From contig NYVZ01000018.1 of assembly GCA_002684895.1 (NCBI GenBank), positions 1 to 28,930 on the forward strand: a stretch of 28,930 bases of DNA, in the 5' to 3' direction. A program made the translations under genes and the position numbers. The notes below the pieces were generated by a model. It was not told the DNA's origin. It ran no database searches and saw nothing but the letters and a program-made list of their open reading frames with translations. Below, one piece after another: positions 24,288 through 28,930 of this stretch. The stretch comes from Pelagibacteraceae bacterium (GTDB lineage: Bacteria > Pseudomonadota > Alphaproteobacteria > Pelagibacterales > Pelagibacteraceae). Numbering within the stretch: position 1 is the stretch's first letter; each line of letters starts with the position of its first letter.

Positions 24288-24941
24288 ATGTCTGGTAATT
24301 TTTTGCTAAGTGATAAGCTCGAGAGCTATATTCACAAGTACGGAGTAAATGAAACTAGCATAGAAAAAGAACTTAGATTTTTAACGCTTAATGAACATTC
24401 TCAATCAGCGCATTTACAAGTATCACCTGATCAATCTGAATTTTTAAAAATAATAATAAAAATTGGTGATTATAAAAATATTTTAGAACTTGGTACTTAT
24501 CTTGGTTATAGCACCTTGGGAATGGCATTGGCTACATCCGGGCAAGTTTTGACCATAGATAAAGATGATCGATATATTAAAATAGCTAAAAATTTTTGGA
24601 AAAAATCTAAAGTTGATCATAAAATTAAGTTTAGGAACGGAATTGCAGTTAATGAGCTAGAAACATTGACTAAGCAAAGTTTTGATATGATTTTCGTCGA
24701 TGCTGATAAAACTAATAACATTAGGTATTACGAAAAATGTAAGACACTACTGACAAATGATGGAATAGTTATCTTTGACAATGTTTTATGGAAAGGCAAA
24801 GTGTCAGAAAATACTGAAGATCCTAAGGTAATAAAAATTAAAGAGTTTAACAGTTATGTTAAAAATGATAATTACTTTGAAATTTCATTAATTTCCATAG
24901 GCGATGGAATGATGTTATGCAAAAAAAGAATTACGAAATAG
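24288..24941 (+). CDS. Class I SAM-dependent O-methyltransferase
   Basis: A 217-residue protein of the catechol/caffeoyl-CoA-type O-methyltransferase family. SAM-binding motif I is ILELGTYLGYST (65-76); the metal-ligand Asp residues lie in FVDADK (136-141) and FDNVLWKGKV (163-172), as in the divalent-metal-dependent members. Substrate cannot be told from sequence; bacterial relatives act on small catechols, CoA esters or tRNA. It starts 4 bases after gatB and overlaps trhO by 25 bases, so it is read in one run with the genes on both sides. Confidence 0.85.
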   Translation: MSGNFLLSDKLESYIHKYGVNETSIEKELRFLTLNEHSQSAHLQVSPDQSEFLKIIIKIGDYKNILELGTYLGYSTLGMALATSGQVLTIDKDDRYIKIAKNFWKKSKVDHKIKFRNGIAVNELETLTKQSFDMIFVDADKTNNIRYYEKCKTLLTNDGIVIFDNVLWKGKVSENTEDPKVIKIKEFNSYVKNDNYFEISLISIGDGMMLCKKRITK

Positions 24942-25804
24942 TCAGTTTTTATAAATTTTGTCCTGTGCGTTCAGTTCAGGATTATAGAATTTTATTTAAA
25001 AAAAATTTAATAGATCACTCATTAACTGGCACTATTATATTATCACCGGAAGGCATTAATGGTACCATAGTAGGTGTGCCTGGTTTTTTTAAACAATTTT
25101 CTAACTTTGTTTTTAATACTTTAAATATAAAAAATTTTGATGTAACTAATTTATCGAAGTCAAGCACAATTCCTTTTAAAAAACCAAAAGTTAAAATTAA
25201 AAAAGAGGTAGTACCAATAGAAAAAAATACTAAAGCTCGCATTGGAAAACATTTATCACCGAAAAAGTGGGATAACTTCATCAAAGAAAAAGATGTTATG
25301 GTTATTGATATACGAAAATCTTTCGAATATGAGATGGGAACTTTTAATGGTGCAATAAATCCTGAAGTAAAAAGTTTTAGAGAATTCAAAGAATATTTTT
25401 CAAAAGATTTTGTTAGAAAAAATAATAAAAAGTTGGCAATTTTTTGTACTGGAGGTATTCGATGTGAAAAGGCATCTGACCATTTAGCTTCACTTGGTAT
25501 GAATAAAGTTTATCAACTTGAGGGCGGTATTATAAATTATTTAAACAATACAAAAGAAAGCGAAACAAATTGGAATGGAGAATGTTATGTATTTGATCAA
25601 AGAGTATCAATTATTCATAATTCAAAACAAGGAACTTATTCAATGTGTCACGGATGTAGAATACCAATAAATAATACAGAAAAAAAATCTAAAAAGTATA
25701 TCGAAGGTGTTTCTTGCCCTAAGTGTTTTGACAAATTGACTCAAAGTCAAAAGAAAAGATTTGCAATGAGACAGTATAATATTTTAAATAGTAAAAATGA
25801 CTAA
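24917..25804 (+). CDS. trhO: tRNA uridine(34) hydroxylase (rhodanese-like, YceA/UPF0176)
   Basis: A 295-residue protein with an N-terminal acylphosphatase-like domain (FYKFCPVRSVQDYR, ILSPEGINGTIVG), a rhodanese domain with catalytic Cys177 in FCTGGIRCEKAS, and a C-terminal Cys-rich segment (MCHGC to CPKC) that may bind zinc. TrhO hydroxylates uridine-34 in several tRNAs in an O2-dependent route toward (m)cmo5U. It overlaps the methyltransferase by 25 bases and the peroxiredoxin by 8. Confidence 0.93.
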   Translation: MQKKNYEIVSFYKFCPVRSVQDYRILFKKNLIDHSLTGTIILSPEGINGTIVGVPGFFKQFSNFVFNTLNIKNFDVTNLSKSSTIPFKKPKVKIKKEVVPIEKNTKARIGKHLSPKKWDNFIKEKDVMVIDIRKSFEYEMGTFNGAINPEVKSFREFKEYFSKDFVRKNNKKLAIFCTGGIRCEKASDHLASLGMNKVYQLEGGIINYLNNTKESETNWNGECYVFDQRVSIIHNSKQGTYSMCHGCRIPINNTEKKSKKYIEGVSCPKCFDKLTQSQKKRFAMRQYNILNSKND

Positions 25805-26273
25805 ATATATTCCTAATTCAAAAATAGTTGTCAGGGAAAATAATAAATTTGAAGTAAGGAACATTTCGGATTATTTTAAAGAAAAAAAAGTAGTTGCCTT
25901 TGCTTTACCCGGAGCTTTTACCCGAACATGTTCAAATAATCATCTTCCTGGTTATGAACAGGAATATGATAATTTTAGAGTTTTGGGTGTTGATGAGATA
26001 TATTGCATAAGTGTCAACGATCCATTTGTACTTGAAAATTGGCGTGAAATATCAGGAACTAAAAAAGTTAAATTTCTATCAGATGGCAATGGAACTTTTA
26101 CAAGAGATATGAATATGATTACAGATCGAAGCGCCTCAGGTATGGGTTTGCGTTCATATCGTTACTCTATGTATGTGGAAAATGGAATAATATTAAAATT
26201 TTACAAAGATGAAAATGGCAAGTTTGATGTTAGCGATTCCAAAACAATGATTAATTTTTTGAAAAAGAGATAA
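25797..26273 (+). CDS. Peroxiredoxin (Prx5-like, redoxin family)
   Basis: A 158-residue thiol peroxidase. The peroxidatic Cys45 is in FALPGAFTRTCSNNHLPGYEQ, the Prx5 version of the active site, with the conserved Thr42/44 and Arg nearby. The family reduces H2O2 and alkyl hydroperoxides using glutathione/glutaredoxin or thioredoxin. A second Cys (70) is present but not at the usual resolving position, so the electron donor is uncertain. No glutaredoxin domain is fused. The gene starts within the end of trhO. Confidence 0.92.
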   Translation: MTKYIPNSKIVVRENNKFEVRNISDYFKEKKVVAFALPGAFTRTCSNNHLPGYEQEYDNFRVLGVDEIYCISVNDPFVLENWREISGTKKVKFLSDGNGTFTRDMNMITDRSASGMGLRSYRYSMYVENGIILKFYKDENGKFDVSDSKTMINFLKKR

Positions 26274-26275
26274 TT

Positions 26276-26590
26276 GTGGCTAATCGTAAGTCATTTAAAC
26301 GACCTGTTACAAAAACATCAAACCCTCAGCCAAAGAATAAAAAAACAAAGGACTGGATCATTTGGGCTGCATGGGCAGATAGGGTTACCTTTGAAGATAT
26401 TAAGAGAGAAACAGGCAAATCAGAATCGGAGGTAATCAAGATAATGAGATCATCCCTTAAAAGCTCATCTTTCAAATTATGGAGAAAAAGGGTTCACACA
26501 AAAAGTATTAAAAACTTGAAAAAATTTAAGCAAAATAGGCTAAAAATTAGAGATAAGTCATATAAAAAATTACTTGCGAACAATTCTTAA
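26276..26590 (+). CDS. DUF2805 / TIGR03643 family small basic protein
   Basis: A 104-residue, strongly basic protein starting at GTG 26276 just 2 bases after the peroxiredoxin. The recognisable core is DWIIWAAWADRVTFEDIKRETGKSESEVIKIMRSSLKSSSFKLWRKRV, quoted here in pieces: WAAWADRVTFEDI, then SESEVIKIMR, then SSFKLWRKRV. The layout resembles a helix-turn-helix, and a nucleic-acid role is plausible but unproven. Lys-rich regions flank it on both sides. Its last codons and stop lie inside the first copy of a 22-bp direct repeat. Confidence 0.75.
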   Translation: MANRKSFKRPVTKTSNPQPKNKKTKDWIIWAAWADRVTFEDIKRETGKSESEVIKIMRSSLKSSSFKLWRKRVHTKSIKNLKKFKQNRLKIRDKSYKKLLANNS

Positions 26591-26626
26591 ATAGATTATA
26601 TAGGTTGCGAATAATTCTTAACTAGA
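26574..26626. repeat. Imperfect 22-bp direct repeat at and after the DUF2805 stop
   Basis: Copies at 26574-26595 and 26605-26626 match at 20 of 22 positions (core TTGCGAA-n-AATTCTTAA-n-TAGA), with a 31-bp period. The first copy contains the last codons (ANNS, stop) of the upstream gene; the second is non-coding. It looks like a local duplication of the gene's 3' end. Confidence 0.75.
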
Positions 26627-26648
26627 AAATTCAGTAAAGAATAAAAAT

Positions 26649-26701
26649 TGAGCTTAGGTTTATAACCCCTCTCCTTAGAGTTGTGCGATGACTTAAGCTC
26701 A
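26649..26701 (+). promoter_or_regulatory. Stem-loop in the leader of the iron-binding protein gene
   Basis: TGAGCTTAGGT (26649-26659) pairs with ACTTAAGCTCA (26691-26701) over 11 bp, one a G-U pair. The 31-base interior holds CCCCTCTCCTTAGAG; CTCT and AGAG inside it can form a 4-bp inner hairpin, and the pyrimidine stretch could instead pair with the downstream AGGGA ribosome-binding site (26720-26724). No U-run follows on the plus strand, so it is not a terminator for the upstream gene; the reverse strand does have ATTTTTATT after the stem. It matches no riboswitch class I can recognise. The 139-base gap 26591-26729 otherwise holds only the direct repeat and possible promoter-like hexamers. 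Confidence 0.5.
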
Positions 26702-26729
26702 CAAATAAACGTAAAAAAAAGGGAAATAA

Positions 26730-27782
26730 ATGAAGTTAACAAGAAAAATCGTTGGTGCATTGGTAGCAATCACAGTGTTGTTTACTGGTGTTTCCACAAA
26801 CTCTTTTGCAGGAAGTCATGCAAAAGAAGTGAATGTATTTACATCACGTCATTATGACTCTGACGTAAAATTATATGAAAAGTTTACTGCAAAAACTGGA
26901 ATTAAAGTTAATGTGGTCAGTGGTAAAGCAAAAGCTTTAGAGAAAAGAATTTTATCTGAAGGCAAATCTTCTAAAGCTGACGTTTTTATTACAGTTGATG
27001 CCGGTAATTTGGGATCGGCAAAAGCCAAAGGTATTTTTCAAAGTATCAATTCAAAAACTTTGAAATCAAAAATTCCAGCAAATTTTAGAACATCACATTG
27101 GTATGGTGTAGCTAAAAGAGCTAGAATTATATATTACAATCCAAAATCAATGTCTGCAGATGAAGCTCAAGGTCTTAATTATGAGGATTTATCAAATCCA
27201 AAATATAGCAATTCTGTTGTGATAAGAGCATCGAGCAATACATATAACAAATCTTTAGTTGCATCTCTTATTGCTAATAATGGCTCTTCTAAAACTGGAA
27301 AGTGGGCTAAGGGTATAGTTGGTAATATGGCACGTGATCCCAAAGGTAATGACAGAGCTCAAATTATGGCAGTTGCAGCAGGTAAAGCAAAGTTAGCTGT
27401 AGCAAACTCTTATTATATTGCTTTAATGTTATCAGGTAAAAAAGGACCTGAGCAACAAGCTGCAGCAAAACTAGTTAAGCCTGTGTTTCCAAATCAAAAT
27501 AATAGAGGCACGCACATGAATATCAGCGGGGGTGGTGTAACAAAATATGCGCCAAATAAAGCAAATGCTATTAAATTTTTAGAGTTTCTCGTTACTAAAG
27601 AAGCTCAACAGCATATTGTTAATAATACTTTTGAGTATCCTATGATTGACGGAGTCAAACCAAACAAACTTATTTCACAGTTTGGAACTTCTTTTAAACA
27701 AGATACTAAAACTAAAGTTTCAAAATACTACCAAAATCAAAAGAAAGCTCTGACTCTCATGAAAAAAGCTGGTTGGAAGTAG
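26730..27782 (+). CDS. Ferric iron ABC transporter, periplasmic binding protein (FutA/FbpA/AfuA type)
   Basis: A 350-residue Sec-exported protein. The signal peptide is MKLTRKIVGALVAITVLFTG to SFA, with cleavage likely after residue 27. The mature protein starts with VNVFTSRHYDSD (His41, Tyr42), then RARIIYYNP (Tyr135, Tyr136) and ANSYYIALML (Tyr228, Tyr229), the tyrosines and histidine expected to hold Fe3+ in the FutA-like class. It would deliver iron to the permease encoded after it. GGGA at 26721-26724 is a good ribosome-binding site. A structured leader precedes and a structured spacer follows. The start matches a normal signal sequence. The exact gene name among fbpA, afuA and futA is not decided by sequence. 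Confidence 0.9.
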   Translation: MKLTRKIVGALVAITVLFTGVSTNSFAGSHAKEVNVFTSRHYDSDVKLYEKFTAKTGIKVNVVSGKAKALEKRILSEGKSSKADVFITVDAGNLGSAKAKGIFQSINSKTLKSKIPANFRTSHWYGVAKRARIIYYNPKSMSADEAQGLNYEDLSNPKYSNSVVIRASSNTYNKSLVASLIANNGSSKTGKWAKGIVGNMARDPKGNDRAQIMAVAAGKAKLAVANSYYIALMLSGKKGPEQQAAAKLVKPVFPNQNNRGTHMNISGGGVTKYAPNKANAIKFLEFLVTKEAQQHIVNNTFEYPMIDGVKPNKLISQFGTSFKQDTKTKVSKYYQNQKKALTLMKKAGWK

Positions 27783-27791
27783 CAATTTGAA

Positions 27792-27850
27792 AAGATGAGA
27801 CCATTAACTTTGAACTTCCCCAGATTTTTGATGGTTGATGGTCTCGTTTT
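27792..27850 (+). terminator. Long hairpin 1 after the binding protein gene (terminator or attenuator)
   Basis: 27792-27809 (AAGATGAGACCATTAACT) pairs with 27833-27850 (GGTTGATGGTCTCGTTTT) over 18 bp with about four G-U pairs and a perfect 8-bp core GAGACCAT/ATGGTCTC. The loop is 23 bases. An A-run on the 5' side and TTTT on the 3' side resemble a bidirectional Rho-independent terminator. It begins 9 bases after the stop codon. As the permease gene follows on the same strand, partial termination or 3'-end protection of the binding-protein message is more likely than a complete stop. Confidence 0.65.
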
Positions 27851-27855
27851 GAAAT

Positions 27856-27952
27856 TTTAAAATAGATGAGGTCTCTTAAAAATTCAATTAGAACTCAAAT
27901 ATGTGAGAGCATTTGCGTTTTGTTAGTTTCAAGAGGCCTCGTCTATTTTAAA
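27856..27952 (+). terminator. Long hairpin 2 (terminator-like, large internal loop)
   Basis: 27856-27877 pairs with 27931-27952 over 22 continuous positions with two G-U wobbles; the central parts read ATGAGGTCTCTT and AAGAGGCCTCGT. Fifty-three bases lie between the arms and can form a small CTCA/TGAG hairpin (27894-27907). It starts 5 bases after hairpin 1. The arms share AGATGAG with hairpin 1, and GAGACC of hairpin 1 could pair with GGTCTC of hairpin 2, so alternative folds are possible. Length and perfection make chance unlikely. Confidence 0.65.
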
Positions 27953-27964
27953 CAGTAAAACTTT

Positions 27965-28129
27965 ATGAAAAATTTATTTTTAGATCTCACATTAAAATTA
28001 TCTGATAAAATTTATACGTGGGCACATTTAAGAAGATACTCAAAAAATAAAAAATTTTGTGCTTGTGCATCCAAAGAATTAGTAAATTTTAATAAGAAAT
28101 TTTCAAGAAATGAAAAGTTTATAAATTAA
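27965..28129 (+). CDS. Hypothetical 54-residue protein with a Cys-x-Cys motif
   Basis: An open frame of 54 codons from ATG 27965 to TAA 28127-28129, between the binding protein and the permease. The product is basic: an amphipathic N-terminal helix (LFLDLTLKLSDKIYTWAHL), then RRYSKNKKFCACASKEL with Cys32-Ala-Cys34, then a Lys/Phe/Asn-rich tail. No clear Shine-Dalgarno precedes it and I know no family for it. At about 30% GC a stop-free run this long has roughly a 1% chance in a given frame (my estimate), so coding is plausible but unproven. It ends 16 bases before the permease ATG. It has no signal peptide. Confidence 0.45.
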   Translation: MKNLFLDLTLKLSDKIYTWAHLRRYSKNKKFCACASKELVNFNKKFSRNEKFIN

Positions 28130-28145
28130 AAGGAAATTTATCATC

Positions 28146-28930
28146 ATGCTCTCACAAAAGTATTTAAAATTACCTAGATTTAATTACTGGTTTATTAGCT
28201 CTTTAGTAATATCATCAATAGTTTGCATTCCATTGATAGTCATATCAACAAGCTTTTTCGGAGAATTATCTGATTATTATAAGCTTCTTAAAGACACCTA
28301 TTTATATTTGTACATCTCTAATACGCTTGCATTGCTTACAGGCGTTCTTGTATTAACATTCATATTTGGAGTTGGGAGCGCATATTTAGTGTCATTTTAT
28401 AAATTTCCAGGCTCGAAATTTTTTACATGGGCTTTGATACTGTCCTTTGCAGTTCCAGGTTATATCTATGCTTATTCATTGACAGCTTTTTTTGAGTATT
28501 TTGGAAATTTATATTCAATTTTAAAATTTTTTTTTGGAGAAGGTAATTATAACGATTATATCCCTAGAATAGACAGCTTACTTGGAAGCATCTTCTCTAT
28601 ATCTTTCTCATTATTCATATATGTTTATTTAATTACCAGGGCATGTTTTATCTATCAGTCCCAAAGCCAAATAGATGCTGGAAAAAATATGGGATTTAGT
28701 AATTATCAAATATTTAAAAGGATATTACTTCCTTCAGCTAGACCAGGTATTGTTGCAGGTTTATCCTTAGTTGCAATGGAGTGTGTCTCAGATTTTGGCA
28801 CTGTTGCCTTTTTTAACGTCCAAAGTTTAACCACAGCTATATATGATAGTTGGATAATTTTTGACGATATAAATACTGCTTATCAGCTATCTTTCTTTTT
28901 GATAATTTTTATTTTTATTTTTTTTGCTAT
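28146..28930 (+). CDS. Ferric iron ABC transporter, permease (FbpB/AfuB type), 5' part
   Basis: The frame opens at ATG 28146, preceded by AAAAGGAAA (28128-28136), and continues past the window end for at least 261 residues. Hydrophobic segments include FISSLVISSIVCIPLIVIS near the N-terminus, ISNTLALLTGVLVLTFIFG, LILSFAVPGYIYAYSL and SISFSLFIYVYLIT. The cytoplasmic EAA loop that contacts the ATPase is clear: QIDAGKNMGFSNYQIFKRIL followed by LPSARPGIVAG. The family is the fused, two-EAA-loop ferric permease of the FbpB type; only its first half is seen. An ATPase gene may follow outside the window. Confidence 0.88.
   Translation, partial: MLSQKYLKLPRFNYWFISSLVISSIVCIPLIVISTSFFGELSDYYKLLKDTYLYLYISNTLALLTGVLVLTFIFGVGSAYLVSFYKFPGSKFFTWALILSFAVPGYIYAYSLTAFFEYFGNLYSILKFFFGEGNYNDYIPRIDSLLGSIFSISFSLFIYVYLITRACFIYQSQSQIDAGKNMGFSNYQIFKRILLPSARPGIVAGLSLVAMECVSDFGTVAFFNVQSLTTAIYDSWIIFDDINTAYQLSFFLIIFIFIFFA

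Noticed and set aside
26649..26701. tRNA-like or known riboswitch
   Set aside because: The stem encloses only about 53 bases in total, with no D, anticodon or T arm pattern, and the conserved bases of SAM-II, SAM-V and other classes I can recall are not found.
1..28930. CRISPR arrays, insertion sequences, prophage genes or toxin-antitoxin modules
   Set aside because: No regularly spaced repeats, transposase-like or phage-like proteins were seen; almost all sequence is explained by core genes.

Overview
The window is about 29 kb of very AT-rich (roughly 30% GC by eye), densely packed bacterial chromosome. The end of the S10/spc/alpha ribosomal block (rplF-rplR-rpsE-rplO-secY-adk-rpsM-rpsK-rpoA-rplQ), with adk directly between secY and rpsM, together with protein motifs such as a non-catalytic DHOase-like partner of PyrB, points to an alphaproteobacterium. 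One-base or four-base gene overlaps, divergent starts 16 to 37 bp apart, overlapping convergent stops and almost no spacers suggest a streamlined free-living marine lineage (SAR11- or HIMB59-like). That placement is inference; no 16S gene is present.

Layout. 1-5866 (+): ribosomal proteins, protein translocase SecY, adenylate kinase and RNA polymerase alpha, with a near-consensus internal promoter before rpsM and no rpmD (L30) in its usual place. 5866-7104 (+): fluoride channel crcB and an RluC-type pseudouridine synthase whose N-terminus is in another frame. 7076-7705 (-): lipB. 7735-9111 (+): mgtE. 9108-9914 (-): panC. 9931-12032 (+): galU-ugd, making UDP-glucose and UDP-glucuronate. 12016-14615 (+): clpS-clpA, the N-degron adaptor and its unfoldase. 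14612-21032 (-): ridA-like gene, topA, plsY, pseudo-pyrC, pyrB and ruvX. 21070-24283 (+): gatCAB, the amidotransferase for indirect Asn/Gln-tRNA synthesis. 24288-26590 (+): O-methyltransferase, trhO, peroxiredoxin and a DUF2805-type protein in one tightly overlapping run. 26730-28930 (+): a periplasmic ferric-iron binding protein and the start of its inner-membrane permease.

The only sizeable non-coding stretches flank the iron-binding-protein gene, and they are the least ordinary part of the window. Upstream (26591-26729) are a 22-bp imperfect direct repeat and an 11-bp stem-loop whose loop carries a pyrimidine-rich, anti-Shine-Dalgarno-like segment. Downstream (27783-28145) are two tandem very long hairpins (about 18 and 22 bp stems) whose arms could also cross-pair, followed by an undescribed 54-codon ORF with a Cys-x-Cys motif just before the permease. 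This suggests RNA-level control of the binding-protein to permease ratio, possibly iron-responsive. That is a hypothesis from the sequence only.

Other unusual points: the +1 frame change at an A7 run in rluC, A11 and A12 tracts in rpsK, adk and rluC, an altered cysteine spacing in the Adk lid, and promoters that appear to lie inside divergent neighbours. I saw no tRNA, rRNA, CRISPR array, insertion sequence or phage gene.
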